Source of the DNA: Micromussa lordhowensis
Lineage: Eukaryota > Cnidaria > Anthozoa > Scleractinia > Lobophylliidae
DNA: 64,000 nt
Reading direction: 5' to 3'
Assembly (NCBI GenBank): GCA_964020085.1
Contig: OZ026601.1
Location: forward strand, 4,855,335-4,919,334
Made by a program: the position numbers and the translations under genes. This document shows, in pieces, positions 33,791 to 46,200 of this stretch (position 1 is the stretch's first letter; each line of letters starts with the position of its first letter). The notes below the pieces were generated by a model. The model searched no databases. It saw nothing but the letters and a program-made list of their open reading frames with translations, and had not been told where the DNA came from.

Positions 33791-35105
33791 ATGCCTAAGA
33801 CTCCGTTAGATTCTCCAGTTCCTTGGCCAAGACCTAGCATGTCATACCTAGTCCCGGGGGGGGTACTCCTCGGAATTCTTGGTGGGGGTGTGCCGCCCGG
33901 GTCTTCAAATCCCGACCCTATTTCAGACCTAAACATGCCATTTTCCACACCCGTTTTCAGACCTGACCTCTAAAATTCATACCCGTTTTCAGACCTGAAC
34001 TTGAAAATATACACCCGTTTTCAGACATGGCTTTATAAAATCGTTACATTATTATAGCATCCGAGTGAAATCACAGCAAAGTATATTACGTTAAAGCATA
34101 ATATTTTTTATTAGGAAGTATAAAGTACTGAGAATTGCATCAGGCACAAAATTCTAGAATAATTCAAGCTTTAAATTGTGCCGTCATGAAAACAGTTTGC
34201 ACATATACTAATCGATCTAACGGGAACAGAATAGTAAAGATAAGGAACTCGCAATTTTGCAATTTTCGTACGACTTTAATCTACTTTTCTATTTTACATG
34301 AAATACCGAAAATATATAACTTTTTGTTTTAAAAAACTCAATATATGGTGTTCATGAGACCGCGATCGGCTTTCATTATAAATCCGGCATTTCAGCCGAT
34401 TGATTGCTTAAATGATTGTATACATGTAGTGCAAACAAGAAACACTTTCTTTGTAGATTAAAATCTATCACGAGTTGTCACAAATAAAACGTTACAGTTA
34501 CCGCATTTTCATAATGGTGGCTTTGTGTGTGGTATTCCGGTAGGTGATTAAGGCATAATTATGCATCAGTGCCGAACGGAAGTTGACGCAAGGAGTAAAA
34601 TTAAGCTTGAATGACATAGTTTATTTATTTCTTTTTCTCGCTATCAGTTAGTCGTTCCAGTTACGTACTGAGAAGAAAAATATGTTTGTAAGCTTTCGTA
34701 AATGTTCCCGCCCCAAAAACCCGACCCGATTTCAGACCATAATTGTTAAAATCTATACTCGTTTTCAGACCAAAACGGCTCAAAAACCATACCCTTTGGG
34801 GCGGCACATACCTATATACCTTATATAGGGGAGTACCCCCCCGGGTACCTAGTATGTCAGGGCGTCGCCGTGAAGAACGAGTTCCCGCATTGCAACATTT
34901 CATCGCATCTTCTACATTTCCTGCATTTCTAGGGGCATTAACCGCATTCTCTGGTAAAAAGCCTGATACTTTCCGTAAAATCAATACAAAAGCCATTTTT
35001 GAAAGTTGCGCGCTTTTGAAATTTGAATCACCTGGTCAGCGGGTTAAATTCTGGGTTAAAGGTTCTTGTGAAAAGTCACAATTAACTAGAGATGCTGGTC
35101 TGTAA
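33791..35105 (+). pseudogene. Intronless 99-codon ORF of unknown family, split by a 1-kb insertion
   Basis: The left part (33791-33844) encodes MPKTPLDSPVPWPRPSMS. The right part (34848-35105) resumes in the same frame after repeating CCTAGTATGTCA (PSMS) and continues GRRREERVPALQHFIASSTF to a TAA at 35103. Removing the intervening sequence and one repeat would restore a basic protein of about 99 residues. I recognise no domain. It has no splice sites, so it could be a mobile-element gene or a retrocopy rather than a host gene. Confidence 0.45.
33845..34846. mobile_element. 1-kb element with CCCGGGGGGG inverted ends
   Basis: The left end has CCTAGTCCCGGGGGGGGTAC and the right end has GTACCCCCCCGGGTACCTAG, forming inverted repeats. 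Each side also has CAGACC / ACCCGTTTTCAGACC repeats in opposite orientation near the ends. A 13-base near-duplicate (ACCTAGCATGTCA at 33832, ACCTAGTATGTCA at 34847) flanks it and looks like a target duplication. The interior has no long frame. Confidence 0.6.
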
Positions 35106-35274
35106 ACAAACACGTAGCCGAAATGAATGTTATTTTTATTCTTTTCTTTCTACTATCATGCATTTTATACTCTAAATGGGAATACTGACTGAGCATTTTA
35201 ATGAGGCACAAGCGTTAAGGATTATTTAAGCATTTTGGTGGCATTTTTTCGGAATTATAATTGACTGATTGACA

Positions 35275-35425
35275 TATCTTTCTTTTCGGGGTATTCGGTT
35301 TCGTTTTTTGGGGTCCTTGTTTTCTTGATAAGTGGTCTTCGTTTTGGTGTTTTAGGGTCTTTGTTTTCTTGATCTGGGGTCTTCGTGTCTTCGATCTTCG
35401 TTTTCGGGTTCTTCGTTTTCTTTTC
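35275..35425. repeat. Degenerate GGTCTTCGTTTT low-complexity repeat
   Basis: Short units such as GGTCTTCGTTTT, GGTCTTTGTTTTCTTGAT and GGGTTCTTCGTTTTC recur over 150 bases. The remaining bases to the RHEB 3' end at 36619 are AT-rich and show no gene. Confidence 0.6.
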
Positions 35426-36618
35426 TACCACTAGGTGAGGGGGTTATGAATTGAAAAAAAAAGAACATAGCTTTCACCTATAAAATCTCCTCTCCCCCCT
35501 ACCACCACCTCGTCATTTCCAACCAAATTTCGGGATATCTTAACAAGCAAGATTAAAACAAGCAACAGACGTGAAATGAGGAACAAAGCCAAGTTTATTT
35601 ATACAAAAAAAATCCAACAGAAGTGGCAGCGATTTAGTACAGCATAGCTACGTTTGAAAGAAAAAAGATTTTTTGTTTTGTAATAATAAAAGTATGATAA
35701 GCCATGCTTGGATATTTATAGACATTCTATTCATAAAATAATTATTGTTTCCCATTAAAAGAAAACGGGAATTGAGACAAAATATAATCAACTAGTGAGG
35801 GGTTATGCATGATCAAATGGTCAGATTTAGTTGATCAAGGAAATTTGTAAAATGATGTACTTCTAGTGAAGACCTGTTCTTTTCACTGGCAACTACTGAA
35901 TAGTTTGCATTTTGAAAAAGCTTGGAGGACAGACTCTTGTCAATTTGCACTTTATGACACTTTGTTTCATGAGTGACTGTTTAATGATGGGTTGAAATAA
36001 TTTACATGTACTAGAAAAAAATTAAGTTGTTCCTTCTGATGGGAATGAGCTAACATCATGTTTTAATGTTCTGTGACGTCACTACATGTATAGCATAGAA
36101 TCAATACAAATTCCCTGGAACTTAGAATACACTTCAGAATAAGCAGAATCAATGGGAGTCAGTGGAGGAAAGACAATACCCAGACTGGAAAAACCTAAGA
36201 CAATACAAAAAAGGTTTCCAAAAAATAGTTAGCTTATTACCTTTCCAGGTTCTGAATTAGAACTGGTTGTTAACAGAACAATTACCTGCAGTTTGCAGAA
36301 GGTATAACACAAACAGAAAAAAATATGCCAAAGTCATCTCAGTATTGCCTCCCATTAAGGCTAAACTTCCAAGTAACATCACTAATTCAATCTTTCTACT
36401 CCTACCTTTAAAAAAGTTCATTAATATTTTATAATTTTTATTGTATTATTGACGCAAATCATGGCTATGATTGTAATGCAGGGATGGTCTCACTCACGGT
36501 AATTATACCACTGGTAAGCAGGTCATAAAGAAGAAAGCGTATGTGAACAACAATGTAAACAAAGTTTATATCACAAAATAGATTTTGGTACAGTATCCAT
36601 TGCAGCTGTATGCAGTTG

Positions 36619-39600
36619 TCATAATATGTTACAATCGTCCTTCTTCTCTACATTTCCATCTTGGTCATGATTTTCTATTTCTCTAATAAGAGTCTGGAAA
36701 ATTTCTTGCACACTCTGTAGAAAGAGGGAAAATAATTAATAATTCAGCCATTAAACAAGTAAAAAATAGCGATAAGAGAGAACAATGTTTCCCTGAAATC
36801 ATGACACCATTTTCACGTTGAAATGCAAAAAATATAAAATAATGCAATGTCCCGCAAGTAGTTTTGCTTGAATTGAGTCCAAGTGGACATTGAGAGAAGG
36901 TGTTAAGTCTCTAATTAACAGCATTTCTCATTTTCATGAACTAACAATCAAACTTATTCATGCACTTCCTGAGAACAGAAAAATGTCTGTACAGATCTTT
37001 CAGGACTACACAGTGTTCATTAATGAAGTGTTCGCCAATGGAAGACGACTGTTTAGTGTGTTCAACCATGCATTGATACAAGTGCCTGAGAGTATAATAT
37101 CCAACACATACATAACTTGCACCACACAAGTCACATTGAAATTTATAAATTACGAATTGTTGGTAAACAACAGGTGGTTTAATCTCGTGCACTTTTAGCT
37201 CTCACTGGGTCTTATCACTAACAAAAACCAGTTGAATGGCAGTGTGGGTCTTCAGGCTTAGGTCTTTCAGCTGTTTACATTTAAGTCTGCCAAATCCTGG
37301 TCTTTGAAGGGCAGGACTATTTGGACCGTTGGGTTCTCTTTTGGGGCAGGTATTGGTTGCAGGTCTTCAACTTTAGAGGTGATAAACAACTTGACCATAC
37401 AGTTGATAAGGTGTTGTGGATACTTCAGCCGGGAGAAAACTGCTATCAAACAATCACATTCTTCAGAAAAATACGACCAACATGATGAGAAGCGATATAC
37501 ATGATATGCAATCTGTGGTCAAGTTGTTTATCGCCAAGACAGTTTATCTTTTTTGCATTTGAACTTGTACCCTGGTCCCAGAGGCTTTCTTGTATTCTTT
37601 ATTGGCAAATTTTGTGACGCGAACCTCTTCTTTTAATTTTTTTTACTGGCACGAAGCGCTGAGAGCCGAGAAAAGAAAGCCTCTGGTCTAGACCGTTGGG
37701 AACCTCACTTTCATGCCATCAGCTTTTGACTGTCGTTTCTGATTGGAGGATATTTTTAATTGCTCCACGAGTGATATGATTGGATCTGTGAACAAATTGT
37801 AAATCCGATCCTCTTTTGTGATTGGTCAAAAGAAAATGACATCTTTGACAGCTGTCAAGTGCTGAGCCAGCATGAAAGTGAGATTCTCAACGCTCTTGAC
37901 CAGAGGTTTTCTTTTCTCTCGGGCTCGGCGCTTCGATCAGCGCTTCGCGTCGCAAATTTCTGAATAAAAAAGATCGTATAAAAGAAAGCCTCTGGGACCA
38001 GGGTATTGAACTTGAAAATGGTGTCACAATATCATTATCTCTTATCCCTAATTTTTACTTGTTTATGCTTTTACAGAACTTTGCTTATAAAAATTTAACC
38101 AATGGTCAGAAACATTTTCATCTGTTATCATAAAAATTCTCACACCTTTATTTTATTAAGGGCAACATACCACATTTTTTTAGAATTCTTATTCCTAACA
38201 ACCAAGCAAATATTATGAAGAATGAAGTTCACATTAGAACTGTTCAACTTGTAAAACACAATGAATTCATAAAGTCTGCAGAATTACACATTAAACATAA
38301 ACTTACACTATTTTCCTTAGCTGAGGATTCAAAGAATGCTGCTTTCCATGAGTCAGCAAGTGATTTTCCAGTGTTATAAGTGACAACCCTACAATGCAGC
38401 ATGTAAAAATTTGAAAACCCAAATTAACGACTGCCTCACAAAGTAGCGGTTGGGGGCCTGAGGCATCCAGGAGCTCCCACTATTGGCAGCCAGCTCCTGG
38501 ATGGAGACTGCTCCAATTTCTGGAAAGTCCTGGCAACCCAGCCACGAGCCACCATACAGAAGAGAGAAAAACAGGCACCCATCACACTGATAAAACAGTG
38601 GAAAGAGATGGAGGGACAGGGGAGGGGAAACAGCCTCTGGCAAGAGACTGCATGCTCAAGAACTACTACAATGACCTTTGGTCCCAAACACATAGGATCC
38701 TGGCAAATGCGCATATATCTAAACGCCGCTAAATGCAAAGGCAAGACTTGAGCTCCTTGTTGTTAACTCCACTCAACTACATTAATGGCTTGAGACCTAC
38801 AGTAACATTAGCCCTCATATTTTCATAAGGGAGAAAAATATCAGTGATTCACGAAAAAATCATTTATTTACAATAATAATTTATTGGGAACATTACATTG
38901 TATCTAATTATTTCTAATCTTTACCTCTCCATGTGCAAATCTGTTTTGTTACCCACAAGGACCATGGGAACACTATAAAACAAGAAATAAATCCATCCAA
39001 ATTAGGCCCAATATTTATACTTGTAAACTAATTAGTCAATATACAAAGTTCTATATGCTCTTAATAAACTAGTGTAGGCAGGGCTATGAAAGCACTGCGG
39101 AAATTTGGATATAGTTTGCAAACTGGAAGAGGGATTGTTTAGGCCTTGTGTAGAAATGGTTGTCAATCACTTAATATTTCGTTTGCTCAAGTCCCATTTC
39201 ACAATGAAGCTGTTGGAAACAGAATTTGAAAGGCCTCAAAGATAAGGTACGTGGTTTGTAACGAATAACATCAATTCCCATTCCATCAAGTGGGAACTTG
39301 ATCAACATTAGGGTGCTGAGACTGCACGGTATCGACTAGGAATCATCTTTAATATAATCAAGAGACCAACACACTAACCATTTCATAACAAACACTGTAC
39401 ATAATAAACTGTACTTACTAATTTTGACCTGACATATCCAGTAACTTTTCATGAATAACCTTTACAACCTCAAAACTAGAGAAGGACAAAAAGTAAATTT
39501 ATGCTGTCAGTTTTTAGTGAAATTCACATTAACCAATATCTCCAGTCTCGTAAATTAAAACTTCAACTGACAATTTCAAAAGCATCCTTTAATGTTAATA

Positions 39601-42600
39601 GCTACAATGTACTATAAATATTAAATATGAAAAGTACTTCCTACAAGGTTTCTATTCAGCTATTGAGCCGGTTAGATCCTACATGTACATGTATCTATAG
39701 TGCACTCTGTGGTTGACCCATCCAAAGCAAGTTCAGAAATATAAATTATCTTTTTTGACAAAGAAATACAGGATAATACATGAGCGCATGTAGATAAGGA
39801 ATATCTCTGAACAAATGTTCAACTTGAAATATCTCACAAGTAAGCACAGCTCACTTGTGAGATATCAAGTTGAACACGAGATGAGATATTCCATATCCAC
39901 AAGCAACCATGTATTATCTTGTTTATTATATAAACATACTGAAAACGACATTTTTGACGATTTTCTGAAGATTTCCAACCACTTTCCGAAGATTTTCCAT
40001 AAATTGTTCAAAGGCCACACAAACATTTCCAAACATTTTCCGAAAATTCTGAAGATTACCGAAGATTGCTGAAGACTTTCGAAGAAGATCCGAAGATGTT
40101 TCGATCATACAAGTATAAGTACAGTTTAAGGGTCAAAAATAATATCAGTGAAGAGATCAATATCTTCACTAGTGAGGATACAGAAAATACATCACGCGAG
40201 TCCTGATGTGGCTTCATATGAATTTTACAAGTGGTGTATTTTCCAGCAAAATACTCGTGTCTACATACATGTACATGTAATAAAATATTTAGGTTTTTGA
40301 CCAAGCTTGTTTGGTCTGAAAGAAACATTGGCCAGGTAAGTTCTCTTTTTTTCTGTTAATAGGCCATGATGCGCTTGAGGTCCACAAACACATTATTGTG
40401 ACCTTAAGAGGTTATAACAAAATGATGTTGAAGAACACTAGGTTACCTTTTTGCAGATGTTACTGCATAGACCAATACATATCCATGAATCCCAACTGAG
40501 TAAGATGGAGGGAATATTGAATATTCATCCTGACAATAAGAATATGGCAAAAAAGAAGAAATATGACTAATTCAGTAAGTAACTACGTCTAGATTTATTT
40601 CCCTGATAAAAAACTTGTTGACAATATTCATCACACTGTGCTTGTTCCAGAAGGAATACATGGCTGTACATACCATGTCATAGTCATAGCAATTTTTCTT
40701 GGACAACTCTGTCCAAGGGAAAGGTGCAATGAGGTTATCCCTATGCAAAGCACCAACCCATGAGACAAGGCCAGACCACAACACCGGGAACTACGTGCCC
40801 TACTCTTTTCGATAAGTGTGTGGGTTCTTTAATATCCCCTGCTAACCATATAACACTGAAGATGCAGGAGACGTGGCCTACGGTTTATAGTCCTTATCCG
40901 AGAAGACCTGAACATCTAACCATTTGCAGATGAATTTACAAAGGCAGCACATTCTCCTCAGTTATTTTAAGACCATGAGTGTTGGTCCGATCTGGGGCTC
41001 GAACCCTCGACCTTCCGCACAGCAGACTGGCGCTCTACCAACTGAGCTAACCAGGAGGCAAATCTAATCTATGTCAACTCTCTCGGATACAGACTAAATC
41101 TCACACTCTCTCTTACAGCTTACCAAATCTCCCAGATTTGAAGGAAAGTGCCTATTTTGGCCAACTTTTTGCATTTTCAGGGGAAAATTTTTGGAATATT
41201 TGACGTATTTTTGTGGATGAATCAGCCTGAAGCTATACCTTAAACACCATTTTTTTGTAGGGTGGAGAAGGTAAAATTGACAATCTCCTGGATTTCGATT
41301 CATTTTATGTATCTCTGCATACCCTCCTCTCCAAAGAAGATTTTTGATTTGAGCCCAGTCTCCCCTCTTCTTCGTATCTACAGTACATGTATTGTTAAAA
41401 TGTTTCAAGACTCCCTTCCTCTCAGAATTTTTAAAGACTGGTGGATATGGATATTTTCCAGAACTACGCAATGAAGAGTTTAACTAGCATAACCGGCCAA
41501 TCAATGTACTGATTAGAAGAATATTGTGTCAGTCACTAAGCTGATTAAATTAAATCTAGTTGGGCAACACCCTGACACAGCTGAACTAAGCTGAAACAAC
41601 CACAGTGAATACAGCCCAAACTACTAATGGAATCAATTCAGCTGGTGCTGAATAACAGCTAAGGGGCCAAGGTTCAGAAACCTTATCTCCAACTAGAAAA
41701 TGAATTATTATTTATTCGGCGATCTAAAACCCAACACTTGTTTCACTTTCAGTCAGATTCTTTAAAGGCAGCTAAACAATTAGCCTTGTGATTTCTCAAC
41801 AAATGCACTCCATGGTTTATATTTACTCTAGTGCAATTTTAAAGACAACAAGGTTGATAGAGAAGATTAACTTGATCGTCACTTGATGGAAATCTCAAAA
41901 GGTTAAGTACATAATCTCCATGCAGTTCCGCAATTAAGCTAATATATGACTGGTTTGACGAAACCGAAAGTTAAAATTAGCCAAATTTAAAGTAAAACCA
42001 TGAATATGAAGGAGTCTATCATAAGTGGCCTCTGATCCTTGGACTGCCCGTTACAACCTATAGATGCACGTTAGAAACAACAAGTACTAAGATATGTATG
42101 AAGACCATTAAAAACTAATTCACTCTTTAATTTAGTCTTGAACAAGGAGTTATCAACAGTATGTACCTGGCCGGCGGTATCTACGACCTCCAGTACGTAT
42201 TCTTGACTGTTGCGTCTCAGCTTGGTGGTAAATGCTGAGCAAAGTAACAAGGCAGAAGTTAAAACTCTCACAAGGCTAGGCTCAAATCTTACAATTACAT
42301 CACGAAAGGGTCCAAGGTTCCACTTCAGAGAATTTTTCGTCAAGCGAATTAAACAAAATACACTCACTATTCTCAATTGTTGGATCATACGAATCCACAA
42401 ATTGACCCTCCACGAACTGAATTGTGATTGAAGATTTTCCTGAAAAGAAGAACAAAAAAATAAAATTCCCATGAAAATCGATAGCATGGTCACGGAGGAG
42501 AAGCTTCCAGCAAGATCTTTTCCACAGGTAGCAAGCACGATCCATAAATTACCAACAGAACGGAATCCCATCACGACGATTTTCCTTGATCTTGCTGGTG

Positions 42601-42604
42601 GCAT
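36619..42604 (-). CDS. RHEB: RHEB small GTPase, eight exons
   Basis: RHEB is a Ras-family GTPase that in its GTP form activates TORC1 at lysosomal and other endomembranes and is switched off by TSC2. Exons are 42604-42553, 42439-42368, 42234-42167, 40529-40447, 39475-39419, 38972-38925, 38388-38307 and 36714-36619. Phases agree and give 185 residues (human 184). Visible motifs are the P-loop GFRSVGKS with the RHEB-typical Arg, the switch I stretch [24 protein letters not shown], the guanine motif [11 protein letters not shown] and ESSAKEN. The protein ends CNIL, a CAAX prenylation signal. Intron 7 holds a Penelope-like relic and a MITE; intron 3 holds a SINE. Confidence 0.95.
36880..37460 (-). 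pseudogene. Penelope-like element fragment (linker and GIY-YIG endonuclease region)
   Basis: On the minus strand the frames read [20 protein letters not shown] and [17 protein letters not shown], then after a break [40 protein letters not shown] and [14 protein letters not shown]. The order (RGYP-like helix, IVLPFKDQ, VYKFxCxxCxxxYVG, EHxxSSSIGxH) is that of Penelope-like retroelements, whose C-terminal endonuclease is of GIY-YIG type. A two-codon insertion follows the YV of the motif, and stops or frameshifts separate the pieces. It is inactive, in RHEB intron 7. Confidence 0.7.
37568..38005. mobile_element. 438-bp MITE with 24-bp perfect TIRs and 9-bp target duplication
   Basis: TACCCTGGTCCCAGAGGCTT and the next four bases TCTT are exactly inverted at the right end. 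The arms stay recognisable for about 150 bases. The 9-base sequence TTGAACTTG occurs immediately outside both ends (37559-37567 and 38006-38014). A 9-bp duplication points to a Mutator-like (MULE) transposase as the mobiliser. It lies in RHEB intron 7. Confidence 0.85.
40680..41060 (-). mobile_element. tRNA-derived SINE, family D
   Basis: Read on the minus strand, the head is CTGGTTAGCTCAGTTGGTAG, then AGCGCCAGTCTGC and GAGGGTTCGAGCCCC, a tRNA-like cloverleaf region with A and B boxes. The body runs through TAAAGAACCCACACACTTAT and TTCCCGGTGTTGTGGTCTGG to about 40680. It lies in RHEB intron 3. Confidence 0.7.
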
Positions 42605-43246
42605 AGTTAACTGAAAAAATGGAGCTTTCTTTGACGTACAATACACTAAATTCCAGATAAAAACGGCGTAATTTTCAACTACATTTTGACTTCCACAACG
42701 GCACCGGCACAGAGGAGAAATAACATCTCTACTACAAGCGCCAGCTGTTTAGCAGCGGTTATACCCATTTGTGAAAGTATTTGGAGCTTGGAAACAGTTT
42801 TTTGTTTCAGTTTTTTCCACGTTTTATTCCTAGACAGGTAATTTTTTTTCGGAAGTACGAGTTTATGGCTTGACTCTAATTTTAATAGTTAAACGGTTTT
42901 TGTATTTCAGTAGGTATAATTTTAATTTTTAGCGCAGTTAGACTATAAATATGCTTGCACTGGCCACATTGCTTTTTGTCTAAATATTAAGCATAAATAT
43001 ATCACTGGTTGAATGTCTGCATCGATCGGCGCGCTGGATTTCTAATTCTTTCAAGGAGTTATAGCAGACAATATTAAGCTTTGCTAAGTCTGACTCTTTA
43101 ATGCCTTTAACCAAAGGAAGTTATTTACTATCATGGTTAATTGAGGTCTCTACAATTGCAAAGCTTATAAAACATTAACAAGGTAGTGTCATTAATTATT
43201 TATTGGCATAATTTTATTTTTATCATTATATTTTTTCTAGTTTGGT
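42605..43246. promoter_or_regulatory. Divergent promoter region, RHEB / Canopy
   Basis: The two start codons are 642 bp apart on opposite strands. A likely Canopy 5' UTR exon ends near 42837 (TAGACAG|GTAATT), and an acceptor TTTTTTCTAG lies six bases before the ATG. If that is right, the real intergenic promoter is shorter still. No TATA box was recognised. Confidence 0.5.
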
Positions 43247-46200
43247 ATGGAGCCTGTAGCAAGGTCATGTTCTTTGTTGCTTATTGTAACAACTCTTCTA
43301 AGTGAAACATGGGGTGCCCCAGATCAAGAACTGCTTTGCGGTGGTAAGATATTGAAAAGTCACTTGGGGATGGCATTAAGATGGAGATAAGGGGTGGAGC
43401 AAGATGTGGGAACTTCTTTAAAAAATTGATGAGGATGTTTGTTAGAAGTTTGAGGAGGGCTGGGTCACCGTGGTCCCCTTTTGTGGATAACAGCATATAT
43501 ACCCACTCTGTAGGTGAAATGTATATAATTTGGTGGGTTGAGAGTTATTCTTTTAGCATTTTAGAACACCTTCAAATATATTTGCACTTGAAACTGTGGA
43601 AGTACACCTTACACACTGATATTCATTCACTAGTGATTCCCACCCCCCCCCCCCCCCCCTCCTTAGATAGGTGTACTATAGGCCCAAAAGAAAATTTTGG
43701 ACACCCACTTTTCTGCATAAAGCCATGGACCCTGGGACATTTTCACCCCTATTCCTGATGGTCGTAGAAGTTCATGAGCATGTTTCCCTGATCCTTATAG
43801 AGAGCGTCCTATTCACCCTTAAGATCAAAAGGGCTTTTGGTTTTAATAATCCACATGCTTGGCCCTCAGTAGGGTACCAGTGTTTTCGTGTTGTAAAAGG
43901 GAGTTGGCCATCACTCAAGCCTGTCCATAAGTTTTCCTGCAGATTTCTGGGAATTCCTAATCCATATTTCAAGCAGCATACTCACCCTGAATAATCTACC
44001 GACAACCAAACTTATACTGAATTTGACCCGTAACAGTGTGTCATGCTATTGCTGATGAACTTCAATGGGAAATTTCTCAAGTTGATCCAAGAAAGACTCT
44101 GGAGGTGAGTATTTTTCAGAGCATAGCAATACCTAATTTAAGCAATTACCGTATCTGTAGTGAAATATTTTGATGTAATATATCAAACACGGACCATGTT
44201 TGGCAGTTATTACGGGTGTACAAACTTGGATTGGCTGGGTTTACAAAATTAATGTCGTGAAAGTGCCACTATGATCAAATTTTTACCCCTTGATTTTTTT
44301 GGTTAATCAGATAGAATTCTACGAAAGATTAAAAACGCCGTTTACCGTTTACAAATATCTGCATTGGTTCAGGAGATATTTAAGTTTGAAAGATGAGTAA
44401 AATATGCAAAGAGATTACTGATGACATCATACACTCAACCAAATATTACATGAAGTATATCAATAGCGCTATCTCGGTCAATTTGCAGCAGAAACCATTG
44501 AAACTTGGTAGGCCAACAGTTCTAAATGCAACACATCCACAGCTATAACAATTTCCGTTCCCATGGCAACCCACTCTTTTCCAGTCCCCTCTAACCTGAT
44601 ATCAATATTTTAGTGATTTTAAGCTTGGAAAACATTAAACAAGGCTATGAACTCAACCTAATGTGTTTATATGCTTGCTAGATTATGCAGATGAGGCACC
44701 ATTGGCAAATATCAATATAGAACCCTGAAAGTGGTCAGAAAAGTCTTAAATATTGTGGAGGTCTGGAACCTAGTATGTTGCCATGGTAACAAAATTGTTA
44801 AGCTCATATTGCAGAGCACCTCTAGTAGAATCTTGCTGTAAAAATTCAAACATTTATTATACAAATTGACTGAGATATCCTTGTTTATCATATTTGATCA
44901 AAATGCGGTTGAGTGTATGACGTCATCACTTGGCTCATTTGCATATTTTAAAAACTTGAATTTCTCTGGAACGAAAAGAGATATTTGAAAACAGTAAACA
45001 GCATTTTTACTCTTGTATCGACTACTTGTTTATATCTTAAAATGGCTTGGATTTGAAGGATGCGATTTTCGTCATAGTGGCACTTGAACTAATCATTGTC
45101 TTCTTACATGTAACTCTAGATTGAGAGCTTTAGAGTGGATCCAAAAGGAAATCAAAATACCAAGAAGGTAACAGCTATTTAAGGTTAAATTCTCTTTTCT
45201 AGGCTCCATTCATTACTAAACATTCAGTGGGGGAGGAGGGAGGGAAATGCTGAATGATGTTTTTTTTTTCCAATCTGTAGTAAATGATAATTTTATTGTT
45301 CAAATTTTTAGTTCAGAAAATCATTGTATTTTAAGTTTTTTAGCTTTGTTGGTTTTGGAAGTGGATAATTGAAGACAGTTAAGTTGCAATTTATTGTTCA
45401 CTTTTTCATAAGCACACAAAATGACAGGAATTCCCATTGCCATGTTGAAGTTTTGAAATAACTTTTAAGCTCTCATAATCATGTGTTGGATCAACATTCA
45501 GGGGTTTTATTTAGTGCCAGGCACTGGGCAAATTGACCGGCTTTGAGGACAATTTTGCCCATTGCCTTCTTGCTGAAAACGTTAATGAAACCCTGACATC
45601 ATTGATCCATAAGAAGCTGTTATCAATAACCAAAATTATATTTCATTGCATGAGACCTGAGGTGTGCCGGTCGCTAATAAATTCAGTTGTATGGGTCAGA
45701 TTACGTTCAGATTCATTACTATGCATCTATCTTGACTACACTGTATCTGCTCCTCAAACATGGACTAAACTGTCTAAAAATGCCTTGTACATACATGTAC
45801 TGTAGCATATTGCTACACAACTTAGTCCACATTACATAGACAAGCAAAATACGCCACACATTATTTGCTCAAGGCATTTAACTTATCAGCATGCTCAGTC
45901 AGCAGTGGAGGTAGTCGTGATAGTGAAAACCTTTCTAGTAAGTTCATTAAATTCTGTTTTTCCTGTTCAGATTCAATATGCAAGATCAGAGACTCACCTT
46001 ATAGAGCAACTTGACAACATGTGTGAAAAAATGAACAATTACGCTGAATCAACTGATCCTCAAACAGGCAAGAAGTCTTATATCAGGACATCGTCACGAT
46101 CAGGAGAGGCAGTTACTCTTAGCAATGTGGCTATCAGTGGTGACATAGCACAAAAGCTCAAACATGCGGTAAGCTATGCATGCTTCTTACATAGACCAAG

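Noticed and set aside
33258..33809. 183-codon plus-strand frame
   Set aside because: It begins in inverted MITE sequence and runs through a GTGTG-rich tract and repeated GTATGTTACT words. Composition is Cys/Val/Tyr-rich as expected from repeats, with no domain.
34661..34996. 111-codon minus-strand frame
   Set aside because: It is antisense to the split ORF's right half and runs into the 1-kb element's inverted end.
41094..41471. 125-codon minus-strand frame
   Set aside because: It has no recognisable domain or conserved spacing and lies in RHEB intron 3 next to a SINE. I could not tell it from chance; a tBLASTn hit with codon bias would change this.
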